This document shows, piece after piece, positions 31,474-39,789 of a stretch of 45,488 bases of DNA. The notes below the pieces were generated by a model. It searched no databases and was not told the origin of the DNA. It was given only the letters and a program-made list of their open reading frames with translations. Origin of the DNA: an uncultured Prevotellaceae bacterium (GTDB taxonomy: Bacteria; Bacteroidota; Bacteroidia; Bacteroidales; Bacteroidaceae). Each line of letters starts with the position of its first letter. The first letter of the stretch is position 1. The DNA is taken from assembly GCA_902774815.1 (NCBI GenBank), contig CACYJV010000040.1, positions 459 to 45,946 on the forward strand. Direction: 5' to 3'. The translations under genes were made by a program, and so were the position numbers.

Positions 31474-33862
31474 CGTTGAGTGGCACGATGATTTCCTTCA
31501 TCCATGCAGGAACACCACGGTCAGGATTTTGCTTCAGCAGTTGCTGCCACTCCTCGTCCGTAAGGCGTTGCTCGTCGATAGACTTCTTGAACTCACGGTA
31601 GCTCAGCACGGCGCCACGCGTCAGATACCGATCGCCATTGATATTTACAGCTACATAGATCTCATAGGCAGGACCTGTTGCAGCATAGAGGATGGACTTG
31701 TTCGGGTTGTTATCACCATTGGCCGTATAGACATCGGCCACACAGGCAATGCTTCGGTCAGCACCCTGCACGTTGTCCCATCCATCGAGGTATTGGTCGG
31801 GCTCACGAATCAAATCGAGCGAGATGTTTTCAACGGTGGAACCGATAATTTCAATCTGTTTGTACTCCTCGTCGGTCAGTTCTGAGCCGTAGCCCATCTC
31901 CTTACGGCTGACACTCAGCAGGAACTCAGCCAGTTCGCTGATGCGCTCGCCCGTAGAGAGCAGTTTCGGTGTCTTCATCTGATACTTCTCCATGAATTCA
32001 CCGAGTGCGATGTTCAGAGCCACGGCACGTTTCCAGAAGTTCACGTTCGGCTCCACGTAACCCTTCACGACAGGATCGGGCGGTCCACCTGCACCACACT
32101 CGGCACCAACGGGCTGCTTGGCATAAAGGATAGCATCGTGTTTCAGCTCGGCCCACGAAGCCAGAGCCGTGTTCAGGTTCTTCTTTGCCCACTGGTCGGT
32201 GCGCATGAAAGCAGGCATCTGGTTCTCTTTTTCATCGTAGATGGTGAAGCGATGGTAGTAAGTCGTATCCTGCAACGTCTGCAGGGCTGACATCCAGCGA
32301 TTGCTGAGCGTCTCGCTCCAATCAATCTCCTGCATGCGTGCCTTCATCTTCTTCAGCATCGGCATGAAATCGGGCCATGCATCTTGCACGCGCAGCTCAC
32401 CTGTCAGGATCTGTTCGGCCATACCTGTACCCATTGCTGCAAACACGTCGAGTCCGCTGGGTGCGTCACGCCGCGTGGGATTGCCCTCGGCATCCACCAT
32501 CTCGTTCATCACCTCGCCATCGGGCATGTAGCGCTGGGGCATGAGGTTGATCTTCACATGACTCGTATGTTCAAACTTCGGGCGGATGCGAGTCTGGGTT
32601 TCGCCCATTTCATCGAGTTTATTCCGCACCTCAGCCAATGCTTTCTTGTTCTTCAGCAGTTTCTCAAGTGGAAGTCCACTCTGCTGCATCACGTCATACA
32701 CCTGCATGATGGTCAGGTTGTCGGGCTTACCGAAGAGGAACGTCATGGGTTCGAACAGTTGTGCATAGATTTTTTGCAGCTCGCTGTTTTTCCCGATTTC
32801 ATCGGCCAAGAGCAAGGCATTGCGCAACTGTTCGGGTTTATCGGTACCAAACGGCACGTGCTGCAGCCACATCATAGCGCGGAAGTAACGGCCCAGAGAG
32901 TCGTTGCGGGTGTAGTGGCCACGCGGGCGGAACAGCGAGTAGCCAAACATAGCGTCGCGATAGTCGAGAAACTCCGAGAAAGAGTCCTGCGAACGCTCAA
33001 TTTTGCCGATTTCATCGAGGATTTGCTCCTTGTATGCATCGTTGTCAATGACGGGCTGCTGGCCTGTGATGAGGGCTTCGGCAATGGTGAAGTAAGCATT
33101 GTTCCAACCTGTAGTGTGTTCCTTCATAGCGTGGCAGAACTTCTCCACGGCCTGCGAGAGTCCATGCTGCTCCATCTCCCGCACCATGCAGTCGAAATAC
33201 ATGTGGAAAAGTTGCAGGTAGAGGTCGGTCGTGACAAACGACGGGAAGTCGCTGTAGTCATTCTTCTCATAGACATGGAACAATTGTATCTTCTTTCCAG
33301 GCACGATGGCAAAGCTGTTACGTCCCAATGCATTCTCCAACCTCGGGTCCATCGATTCCAGTTGGAAGGGATTGAGGATGTCGTCCGTACGGAAGCGCCA
33401 CCCCTCGGGGAGGCTTATGTTCCTATCCCATCTCAAGGTCTGCTCGCGGTTTTGAATCCGCTTCACGAACTTGCGCTCTGCCGGTGTAAGTTTGATGTTT
33501 TGTCCATACTCGGTGTATCCGCTGAAGTATTGCCAGTCGTTGGTTGAAGCATCGACCATCTGCTCCTCAGCCATATCGAAGTTTTCCCAAACGATGGAAT
33601 CATACCACGATGTCTGTGAGAAGATGTGACGCAGGTCGGCATCCTTCAGCACAAAGCCCTGGCGTGCGGCAAAGGCATTGCGGAGTACTCGCAGTTCTGC
33701 CAGCGAGAGCTTCGATATGTCCATGCGCGTGTCGATGGGCTTGATGAATTGCTCTACATCCAAATGCCCCTTACCAGGCAGATAGACGTGCTTACCGGGT
33801 TGTTGCGCTTGGCCCGTCATGAATGTCAACAGAGCCAATGCTGTCATCAGTAAATTTTTCAT
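31427..33862 (-). CDS. Exported DUF3160 protein with YARHG domain (811 aa)
   Basis: The ATG at 33862 gives the signal peptide MKNLLMTALALLTFMTGQAQ; the frame open upstream to 34090 is repeat-derived. Residues ~45-85 (LSLAELRVLRNAFAARQGF, then HIFSQTSWY) match the YARHG motif, a small domain found in exported proteins. The long remainder (FVTTDLYLQLFHMYFDCMVR, RDAMFGYSLFRPRGHYTR, GYVEPNVNFWKRAV and others) matches the DUF3160 family as I know it, which has no established activity. The gene overlaps the upstream 241-aa gene by 71 bp and the downstream CapA-like gene by up to 47 bp, which points to a single transcript. Confidence 0.85.
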   Translation of the reverse strand: MKNLLMTALALLTFMTGQAQQPGKHVYLPGKGHLDVEQFIKPIDTRMDISKLSLAELRVLRNAFAARQGFVLKDADLRHIFSQTSWYDSIVWENFDMAEEQMVDASTNDWQYFSGYTEYGQNIKLTPAERKFVKRIQNREQTLRWDRNISLPEGWRFRTDDILNPFQLESMDPRLENALGRNSFAIVPGKKIQLFHVYEKNDYSDFPSFVTTDLYLQLFHMYFDCMVREMEQHGLSQAVEKFCHAMKEHTTGWNNAYFTIAEALITGQQPVIDNDAYKEQILDEIGKIERSQDSFSEFLDYRDAMFGYSLFRPRGHYTRNDSLGRYFRAMMWLQHVPFGTDKPEQLRNALLLADEIGKNSELQKIYAQLFEPMTFLFGKPDNLTIMQVYDVMQQSGLPLEKLLKNKKALAEVRNKLDEMGETQTRIRPKFEHTSHVKINLMPQRYMPDGEVMNEMVDAEGNPTRRDAPSGLDVFAAMGTGMAEQILTGELRVQDAWPDFMPMLKKMKARMQEIDWSETLSNRWMSALQTLQDTTYYHRFTIYDEKENQMPAFMRTDQWAKKNLNTALASWAELKHDAILYAKQPVGAECGAGGPPDPVVKGYVEPNVNFWKRAVALNIALGEFMEKYQMKTPKLLSTGERISELAEFLLSVSRKEMGYGSELTDEEYKQIEIIGSTVENISLDLIREPDQYLDGWDNVQGADRSIACVADVYTANGDNNPNKSILYAATGPAYEIYVAVNINGDRYLTRGAVLSYREFKKSIDEQRLTDEEWQQLLKQNPDRGVPAWMKEIIVPLNGELQDNEELFYSSGC

Positions 33863-34517
33863 AAGCTTTATCTTTAGATTCAATGTTTGTTTCGATGAAA
33901 TGGTCGAAAACCATGCCGAATTCTTCCCAACGGTAATCGCTGATGGCATAGTGCCCGTCGCGACCTCGCTCCAGAGCCCGAATGAAGGGAATATAAGGGG
34001 CAAGGGGGGAGGGGCAAGGGGCAAGTGAAGGGGCAAGGAGTAAGGGGCAAGAGGCAAGAGATATGTCTTTTGCAGGATTGGGGGCAGCAAGGCTATTCTC
34101 TTGCCCCTTGCCCCTCATCTCTTGCCCCTTCACATGCTCCTTCACTTGCCCCTTGCCCCTTGCCCCTTGCCCCTTTATAACGCGAAAGTCCACGAGCTCG
34201 CCTCCAAGTTTCGAGCCCATCCACAACGGACGGATGTGTCCACGATAGTTCTTGAAGATGAACAGCCGACGGCCTAATTCCCGATGAAACCGCGTTTTTT
34301 TGATGACTCCCACCACGGCATCTTCCACACCGTTCCCATCGACGTCGCCTACTTGAAATTGATAAACGGGATAGGGCAACTGCCAACGGTCGCTGGTAGA
34401 GTCGGTCTGCAGAATCAGCCAGCTCAGCGAATCGTTGACTGTTTCCACTCGGAACGTCTGTGCTTGCAAGTGCAGGCAGCAGAACAAACCCATACAAATG
34501 TTGACCATCATCTTCAT
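33792..34517 (-). CDS. Exported protein with repeat-derived insert (241 aa)
   Basis: The start at 34517 gives the signal peptide MKMMVNICMGLFCCLHLQAQ; upstream Met codons lie in repeat DNA. The core contains VYQFQVGDVDGNGVEDAVVG, a calcium-loop-like FG-GAP/VCBS style motif, then LFIFKNYRGHIRPLWMGSKL and later RDGHYAISDYRWEEFGMVFD. I do not recognise the family. About residues 113-174 are low-complexity (GKGQ, LAPCPSPLAP) and are translated from an inverted set of GGGGCAA repeats; removing them would join DFRVI to IPFIRALE. The last 23 codons overlap the start of the DUF3160 gene in another frame. Confidence 0.7.
   Translation of the reverse strand: MKMMVNICMGLFCCLHLQAQTFRVETVNDSLSWLILQTDSTSDRWQLPYPVYQFQVGDVDGNGVEDAVVGVIKKTRFHRELGRRLFIFKNYRGHIRPLWMGSKLGGELVDFRVIKGQGARGKGQVKEHVKGQEMRGKGQENSLAAPNPAKDISLASCPLLLAPSLAPCPSPLAPYIPFIRALERGRDGHYAISDYRWEEFGMVFDHFIETNIESKDKAYEKFTDDSIGSVDIHDGPSATTR
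33996..34177. repeat. GGGGCAAG repeat clusters in inverted orientation (family C)
   Basis: The left cluster (33996-34060) is rich in AGGGGCAAG and AAGAGGCAAGAG; the right cluster (34098-34176) is its inverted counterpart, TTGCCCCTTGCCCC. They are separated by ~37 bp and lie inside the 241-aa gene in frame. Confidence 0.85.
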
Positions 34518-34601
34518 ACGGCAAAAGAGGGAAAAATGCCTATATTCGCCTGAAGGGCAGAAACGGAGGTATGACTTCATTCTTTTGACAGGCTGCCGCG
34601 T

Positions 34602-34736
34602 GTAGGGGCAGACCCCCGTGTCTGCCCGTGTTTTCAAAGGCTCGTCTGCATCTTGAGATTTTGTGGGCAGGGTTTTGGATGCTCGTGCGTGCTGCATCTC
34701 TTTTGCCCAATGCGGGCAGACACGGGCGTCTGCCCG
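34602..34736. repeat. REPIN-like inverted pair (family A), element 1
   Basis: The left copy, GTAGGGGCAGAC-CCCCGT-GTCTGCCCG, is at 34602-34628. The right inverted copy, CGGGCAGAC-ACGGGC-GTCTGCCCG, is at 34713-34736. Each copy is a hairpin. The whole 34518-34947 stretch between two genes consists of this family and no gene. Confidence 0.85.
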
Positions 34737-34784
34737 CTAAACGCTTGGGCCTTGCTTTTTCCTTATGCAGTGGAGCTTCCACAT

Positions 34785-34878
34785 GTAGGGGCAGACTCCC
34801 GTGTCTGCCCGAATATTTGCATCTGTGCCTCGCCTGCGGTTTTGTGCATGGCGGGCAGACACGGGAGTCTGCCCCTAC
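34785..34878. repeat. REPIN-like inverted pair (family A), element 2
   Basis: The left copy is at 34785-34811 (GTAGGGGCAGAC, TCCCGT, GTCTGCCCG). The right copy at 34852-34878 is its inverse, ending GTCTGCCCCTAC. The 40-bp interior is unlike the other elements. Confidence 0.88.
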
Positions 34879-34913
34879 ACGTTGCTTGCGTGGTTCCCCT
34901 CCTCATGGAAGGA

Positions 34914-34940
34914 CGGGCAGACACGGGAGTCTGCCCCTAC
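34914..34940. repeat. Solo family A copy
   Basis: A single right-orientation copy, CGGGCAGAC-ACGGGA-GTCTGCCCCTAC, 8 bp before the stop codon of the thioredoxin-fold lipoprotein gene. Confidence 0.85.
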
Positions 34941-34947
34941 GGAACGA

Positions 34948-36123
34948 TTACAGCAGCGAGCGAATCTCAGCATCAAGGTCTTTGATCTGAGCATCGCGCT
35001 TGTCCAGATCGCTGTTGCGACCGATGAGGAAGAAGGTGGGCAGGCTCTGAATGTTATACTGCGTCAGATACTCGCTCTGCGCACCACGCTCGTCGCGCAC
35101 GCACACCCAAGGCAGGGCAGCAGTCTGTGTCTTCCAGAAGTGTTCATCAGGATCGAGCGACACCTGATAAATTTCCAAGCCCTGCGCATGATACTTGTTG
35201 TAGAGTTCGCGCAGCTGCATGATGCGCTGCGTGCTGCCCTCAGAGGCAAACACATGGAAGTCGAGCAGCACCACGTTGTTCTTCAGATCGGTCAGCCTGC
35301 GCTGAGTGCCTTTGTTGTCAGGCAGGTTGATGTCGATGATGTTCGACACGTTGACGAGGTTCGGATCAATGCCCGACAACTGCTGATTCTGGATGATGCG
35401 CACGTTCTTCATTCCCTCAATGGCAATGTTGTGCAGGTTCTGGCAACGCTCCGTGTTGGGATGATACGTGTCCCACGACGTGGCAACGGCAGCAAACACC
35501 TTCACGTCCTGCTCGCTCGAACGGGGGTTGAAGATGAGCGACTCCATCGGGCCAAGGCGCAAGGTCTGGAACAAGGCATAGTAGGCATAGGCCTTCATGG
35601 GCTCGGCAAAAATATACTGCCGCTTGACGCCATCCTTATAAGCCTCCACGACACGCTCCACACTGTCGCGAACAGCCTCCACACCCAGGTCGGGAGCCGA
35701 GACAATGGCATCCACCCTGCGCTGCAGATCCATCTGATGCAAGGCCAGTTCCTTGATCTTGGCACATTCGTCAGAGCCAGTCAGGTCGTAGACGGCAGAC
35801 ATTGTGGGATATTGGGCCTTCACCTCAATCTGCTCGGTTGAGTCAACTGCCAGGTTGATAATCTGCCCGGCAATGCGCAGACGATAGAATTCCGGGGCTT
35901 CGGGAGCCTGCTGACTGAACGAGAACGAACCGCTCTCACCCAGTTTCACGCTATCTACCACCACAGGGCCGCTCAGGCTCATGTTTTCAAGGTAGAGCAC
36001 CGAGTCCTTTGCCTCGGTGATATTGCCACTGATGTTAAACGACTTGCCCGTGCACGCCACCATGAAGAGCACGGCAGCAGCGGCCATGACGGCCGAAAAA
36101 GTCTTTGTCAAATTCCTTTTCAT
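34948..36123 (-). CDS. Thioredoxin-fold (TlpA/DUF4369-like) lipoprotein lacking CXXC (391 aa)
   Basis: Lipoprotein signal MKRNLTKTFSAVMAAAAVLF, MVAC, with Cys24. About residues 28-125 resemble the DUF4369 N-terminal domain (FNISGNITEAKDSVLYLENM, GSFSFSQQAPEAPEFYRLRI). A helical middle follows, then a thioredoxin/AhpC-like C-terminal domain (about 265-391): NNVVLLDFHVFASEGSTQRI, YHAQGLEIYQVSLD, WVCVRDERG and YNIQSLPTFFLIGR. The cis-proline region (SLPTFF) is kept, but where relatives have WCPPC this one has ASEGST. It cannot act as a normal disulfide reductase, so a binding or structural role is likely. It has its own promoter. Confidence 0.85.
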   Translation of the reverse strand: MKRNLTKTFSAVMAAAAVLFMVACTGKSFNISGNITEAKDSVLYLENMSLSGPVVVDSVKLGESGSFSFSQQAPEAPEFYRLRIAGQIINLAVDSTEQIEVKAQYPTMSAVYDLTGSDECAKIKELALHQMDLQRRVDAIVSAPDLGVEAVRDSVERVVEAYKDGVKRQYIFAEPMKAYAYYALFQTLRLGPMESLIFNPRSSEQDVKVFAAVATSWDTYHPNTERCQNLHNIAIEGMKNVRIIQNQQLSGIDPNLVNVSNIIDINLPDNKGTQRRLTDLKNNVVLLDFHVFASEGSTQRIMQLRELYNKYHAQGLEIYQVSLDPDEHFWKTQTAALPWVCVRDERGAQSEYLTQYNIQSLPTFFLIGRNSDLDKRDAQIKDLDAEIRSLL

Positions 36124-36150
36124 CTTCGTTATTTATTGCTTTTTCGGTTG

Positions 36151-36158
36151 CAAAGGTA
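36151..36158 (-). promoter_or_regulatory. Bacteroidetes -7 box, thioredoxin-fold lipoprotein
   Basis: The reverse strand reads TACCTTTG, an exact TAnnTTTG, ~28 bp from the ATG. It is divergent from the pnp promoter 66 bp away. Confidence 0.65.
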
Positions 36159-36223
36159 ACTATAATTATTGATAAAAAACTAAAATAATCGCTTGTTTTT
36201 TCGTTTATTCACAATAAAATAGG

Positions 36224-36231
36224 TAACTTTG
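36224..36231 (+). promoter_or_regulatory. Bacteroidetes -7 box, pnp
   Basis: TAACTTTG, an exact match, giving a leader of about 58 nt before the pnp ATG at 36296. Confidence 0.7.
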
Positions 36232-36295
36232 CACGGTTTTTTGAAGACAAAGACAATTTTTTAGATGTTTTATAGACAAAAGTAAGTTTTTTTAG

Positions 36296-38650
36296 ATGAA
36301 CGTAATTACGAAAAGTGTTCAATTGCCTGATGGCAGAACCATCACAATTGAAACCGGAAAAGTGGCAAAGCAGGCCGACGGAAGCGTTGTTCTCCGTTTG
36401 AACAACACCGTACTCCTCGCCACTGTCTGCGCCGCAAAAGATGCAGTTCCAGGAACAGATTTCATGCCTTTGCAGGTCGATTATCGTGAGCAGTACTCTG
36501 CCGCAGGTCGTTTCCCCGGCGGATTCACCAAGCGTGAAGGAAAAGCAGGCGATAACGAAATCCTCACAAGCCGCCTCGTCGACCGAGTGCTGCGCCCGCT
36601 CTTCCCCAGCAACTACCACGCTGAGGTGTATGTGAACGTTATGTTGCTCTCTGCCGACGGTGTCGACCAGCCCGATGCACTGGCAGGCTTTGCCGCCTCT
36701 GCCGCACTGGCATGCTCCGACATACCTTTCGAGTGCCCCATCAGTGAGGTGCGCGTAGCCCGTGTGAATGGCGAGTATGTGATAGATCCTACATTCGAAC
36801 AGATGAAGCATGCCGACATGGACATCATGGTGGGTGCTTCTGCCGAGAACATCATGATGGTGGAAGGCGAGATGAAGGAAGTGTCCGAGCAGGATCTGCT
36901 TGGCGCCCTGAAGGCTGCCATGGATGCCATCAAGCCCATGTGCGAACTGCAGGCTGAGCTCTCCAAGGAACTCGGCACCGACGTGAAGCGTGAGTACGAC
37001 CACGAGGTGAACGACGAGGAGCTGCGCCAGCAGATGCAGGAAGTGTGCTACCAGCCCGCTTACGACGTGACGAAGCAGGCTCTCGAGAAGCACGCACGTG
37101 CCGAGGCATTCGATAAGATCCTTGCCGACTTCAAGGATGTTTATGCTGCCGCCCATACCGACCTCACCGAGGACGAGCTGGAAGAGAAATATGCCATGAT
37201 GGACCGCTACTACCACGACGTGGAGCGCGACGCCATGCGTCGTTGCATCCTCGACGAGGGCATCCGTCTCGATGGCCGTAAGACCGACGAGATTCGCCCC
37301 ATCTGGTGCGAGGTCAGCCCGCTGCCCATGCCTCACGGAAGCTCCATCTTCACCCGTGGCGAGACGCAGAGCCTCTCCACCTGTACCCTCGGCACGAAGC
37401 TCGACGAGAAGCTCGTCGACGACGTCCTCGACCGTGGCTACATGAAGTTCCTGCTCCACTACAACTTCCCGCCCTTCTGCACAGGCGAGGCCAAGGCACA
37501 GCGCGGCGTAGGCCGTCGCGAGATTGGTCACGGCCACCTGGCATGGCGCGCCCTGAAGGACATGATTCCCTCTGACTTCCCCTACACCGTTCGTCTGGTG
37601 AGCCAGATCCTCGAGTCCAACGGTTCCAGCTCCATGGCTACCGTTTGCGCCGGTACACTGGCACTCATGGACGCTGGTGTTCCCATGAAGAAGCCCGTAT
37701 CGGGCATCGCCATGGGCCTCATCAAGAACCCCGGTGAAGACAAGTATGCCGTGCTGAGCGACATCCTCGGCGACGAGGACCACCTGGGCGATATGGACTT
37801 CAAGACCACTGGTACACGCGACGGTCTCACTGCCACGCAGATGGACATCAAGTGCGACGGTCTGTCGTTCGACATCCTCGAGAAAGCCCTCATGCAGGCC
37901 AAGGCTGGTCGTGAGCACATCCTGAACTGCATCACCGAGACCATGGCCGAGCCACGTGCCGAGCTGAAGCCCCACGTGCCCCGCATCGTTGCCTTCGAGA
38001 TTCCGAAGGAGTTCATCGGTGCCGTCATTGGCCCGGGCGGAAAGATCATCCAGCAGATGCAGGAAGACACGGGTGCCACCATCACCATCGACGAGGAAGA
38101 CGGCGTGGGCAAGGTGCAGGTCAGCGCTCCTGATAAGGACAGCATCGACGCTGCCGTTCGCAAGATCAAGGCCATCGTGGCTGTGCCCGAGGTGGGCGAG
38201 GTCTACGAGGGTACCGTTCGCTCCATCATGCCTTACGGCTGCTTCGTTGAGATCATGCCGGGCAAGGACGGACTGCTCCACATCTCGGAGATCGACTGGA
38301 AGCGTCTTGAGACCGTTGAGGAAGCCGGACTGAAGGAAGGCGACAAGATCAACGTGAAGCTCCTTGAGATTGATCCGAAGACTGGTAAGTACAAGCTGTC
38401 GCACCGCGTGCTCATCCCGAAACCCGAGGGATATGTCGAGCGTGAGCGTCGTCCCCGTGGCGAGCGTGGCGAACGTGGCGACCGCCGCAACGGTGAGCGT
38501 CGCAACAACGGCGAACGTCGCAACGGCGAACACCACAAGCACGATCACCACAAGCAAAACGAGGAAGCCGAGCAGCAGAACACGAACACCGCTGCCCAGA
38601 ACTCGCTGAGCGACTTCAGTGATGCCCTCGACAAGCTGAGCATCGATTAA
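36296..38650 (+). CDS. pnp: Polynucleotide phosphorylase
   Basis: 784 aa. It degrades RNA from the 3' end using phosphate. The first RNase PH domain includes [20 protein letters not shown]; a helical linker follows; the second RNase PH domain includes [23 protein letters not shown] and [16 protein letters not shown]. The KH domain is at about 561-620 ([20 protein letters not shown]) and the S1 domain at about 635-707 ([20 protein letters not shown]). The C-terminal tail (711-784) is long and RG/RN/H-rich ([18 protein letters not shown]), probably an extra RNA-binding tail. It is followed by a clear terminator. Codon use is strongly biased, which creates a long antisense frame that I reject. 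Confidence 0.96.
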   Translation: MNVITKSVQLPDGRTITIETGKVAKQADGSVVLRLNNTVLLATVCAAKDAVPGTDFMPLQVDYREQYSAAGRFPGGFTKREGKAGDNEILTSRLVDRVLRPLFPSNYHAEVYVNVMLLSADGVDQPDALAGFAASAALACSDIPFECPISEVRVARVNGEYVIDPTFEQMKHADMDIMVGASAENIMMVEGEMKEVSEQDLLGALKAAMDAIKPMCELQAELSKELGTDVKREYDHEVNDEELRQQMQEVCYQPAYDVTKQALEKHARAEAFDKILADFKDVYAAAHTDLTEDELEEKYAMMDRYYHDVERDAMRRCILDEGIRLDGRKTDEIRPIWCEVSPLPMPHGSSIFTRGETQSLSTCTLGTKLDEKLVDDVLDRGYMKFLLHYNFPPFCTGEAKAQRGVGRREIGHGHLAWRALKDMIPSDFPYTVRLVSQILESNGSSSMATVCAGTLALMDAGVPMKKPVSGIAMGLIKNPGEDKYAVLSDILGDEDHLGDMDFKTTGTRDGLTATQMDIKCDGLSFDILEKALMQAKAGREHILNCITETMAEPRAELKPHVPRIVAFEIPKEFIGAVIGPGGKIIQQMQEDTGATITIDEEDGVGKVQVSAPDKDSIDAAVRKIKAIVAVPEVGEVYEGTVRSIMPYGCFVEIMPGKDGLLHISEIDWKRLETVEEAGLKEGDKINVKLLEIDPKTGKYKLSHRVLIPKPEGYVERERRPRGERGERGDRRNGERRNNGERRNGEHHKHDHHKQNEEAEQQNTNTAAQNSLSDFSDALDKLSID

Positions 38651-38692
38651 ACATTACCTTGTGCTCACCACTGGGCACAAGACAACCACACA

Positions 38693-38727
38693 ACAGGGAC
38701 GGCCATTGCGGTCGTCCCTGTTTTTTT
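38693..38727 (+). terminator. Rho-independent terminator of pnp
   Basis: ACAGGGACG pairs with CGTCCCTGT around GGCC/GGT inner bases and is followed by eight T. Confidence 0.9.
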
Positions 38728-39196
38728 GCAACCACAAACCATTGTGATTGACGATTTTGCCGCTCGGTCCGCAGGAACGCTTTCATAACGCAGTGGGGAA
38801 AGAACCACGGATGTCACGGATAAAACGGATGTCACGGATGAGGTTTAGGCCCACAGATTATCACGGATTATTAACTATAAACTCCAAAACTGACTATCAA
38901 CTATAAACTCCAAAACTGACTATCAACTATAAACTATCAACTATAAACTTTTTTGCAACCACAGATTACACAGATTACACGGATTAAATTATTCTAATTA
39001 TTCTAATTTCTTTCCGATCTTGCGACCACGGACAAAACGGATGTCACGGACGATTCTCCCAACGCCCCGTAGGGGCAGCCCCCCGTGTCTGCCCGTCATG
39101 CGCCCCCGTGTCTGCCCGTTGTTGATTGTTGATGGCGGGATGTTGTTTCCCACTGGATCCTTTGGGCAGACACGGGAGTCTGCCCCTACAGGGTGC
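38728..39196. repeat. Intergenic repeat graveyard without genes
   Basis: The stretch contains direct repeats of ACGGATGTCACGGAT (38814 onward and 39037), ACTATCAACTATAAAC units (38874-38950), ACAGATTACACGGATTA (38962-38987) and the family A pair described separately. No open frame here looks like a protein. Confidence 0.7.
39069..39189. repeat. REPIN-like inverted pair (family A), element 3
   Basis: Left copy 39069-39095 (GTAGGGGCAGCCCCCCGTGT, then CTGCCCG), an extra half copy at 39103-39118, and a right inverted copy at 39164-39189 ending GTCTGCCCCTAC. Confidence 0.85.
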
Positions 39197-39247
39197 AAAA
39201 AGACAACAGCAGCTATACGCTTCAGTTGAAGTATATAGCTGCTGTTG
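39197..39247 (-). terminator. Rho-independent terminator of the 1160-aa/VWED operon
   Basis: CAACAGCAGCTATA (39204-39217) pairs with TATAGCTGCTGTTG (39234-39247), a perfect 14-bp stem, followed on the reverse strand by TCTTTTT. Confidence 0.85.
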
Positions 39248-39327
39248 CTATAGTGATGGATGTACGGCCTCCCCTGCTGCAGGAGACAAAGGGGGAATCA
39301 CGCCACCCTCTTTATAAATAATGTATC

Positions 39328-39516
39328 TTAGTCTTCCCAGACGTCAGCACTGGTGAAGCCCTTGACAGCAGCATCGTCGGCATCGCCCTCGCCACCATCA
39401 CCGCCGATGGTCTCACCATCGCCCAAATCGATGGTGATGGAGCCTGCCAAAATACTTGCGTTCATGTTGACCATGCGAACAATCATGCTTGGTTCTATAT
39501 ATTCTTTCTTTTCCAT
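39328..39516 (-). CDS. Small acidic peptide ending VWED (62 aa)
   Basis: Begins MEKKEYIEPSMIVRMVNMNA, has a Gly/Asp-rich middle (ETIGGDGGEGDADDAA) and ends SADVWED. It resembles the 59-aa peptide at 1431-1610: KEYI-P near the start, an acidic glycine or proline-rich middle, and VWED at the end. It also follows a giant exported protein with the same C-terminal tail. There is no signal peptide. Function is unknown. A 273-bp gap holding composite element D2 separates it from the upstream gene, and a strong terminator follows ~80 bp downstream. Confidence 0.75.
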   Translation of the reverse strand: MEKKEYIEPSMIVRMVNMNASILAGSITIDLGDGETIGGDGGEGDADDAAVKGFTSADVWED

Positions 39517-39584
39517 TGTCCTTTTAAAAGTTTCAAGTATCGATATTCTTGTTTCTGTTTCTTTATTATCGTGGGCAAGGAGTA

Positions 39585-39785
39585 AAACCGCAACGCGGTT
39601 TCCGCTTGGTAACCGTAGGTGCGCAGCACCTGCGGATCGTATAGGCTCTACTCCTAATCCGACTCTGGAGGAGTCGCCCTCTCTGCTGCTTGGGGCACTC
39701 CTTCAGAGTGCCGGTTCCCGTTCCTGGGTTTCATCCGCAGGTGCTGTGCACCTACGGTTACTGAGAGGGCGACGCCTTCAGCGTC
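39585..39785. repeat. Composite hairpin element D2 (~200 bp)
   Basis: Main arms of 29 bp (39609-39637 against 39733-39761, one mismatch), each with its own palindrome GTAGGTGC-GCA-GCACCTGC. Inside are hairpins GACTC-TGGAG-GAGTC (39661-39675) and GGCACTC-CTTCA-GAGTGCC (39694-39712). Outside are AAACCGC-AAC-GCGGTTT (39585-39601) and GACGC-CTTCA-GCGTC (39771-39785). The architecture matches D1 although the sequence differs. It lies inside an operon. Confidence 0.85.
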
Positions 39786-39789
39786 ATGA

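Noticed and set aside
34602-34940. CRISPR array
   Set aside because: Copies alternate in orientation, spacers range from 33 to 85 bp, copies are scattered over 11 kb, and no cas gene is present.
34801-35841. 346-codon forward frame
   Set aside because: It begins in family A repeats and then runs antisense to the thioredoxin-fold lipoprotein, which has a signal peptide, domain matches and a promoter.
36209-38557. 782-codon reverse-strand open frame opposite pnp
   Set aside because: It mirrors pnp almost end to end, reads as Val/Leu/His-rich sequence without domains, and is explained by pnp's strong codon bias leaving few stops in the antisense frame.
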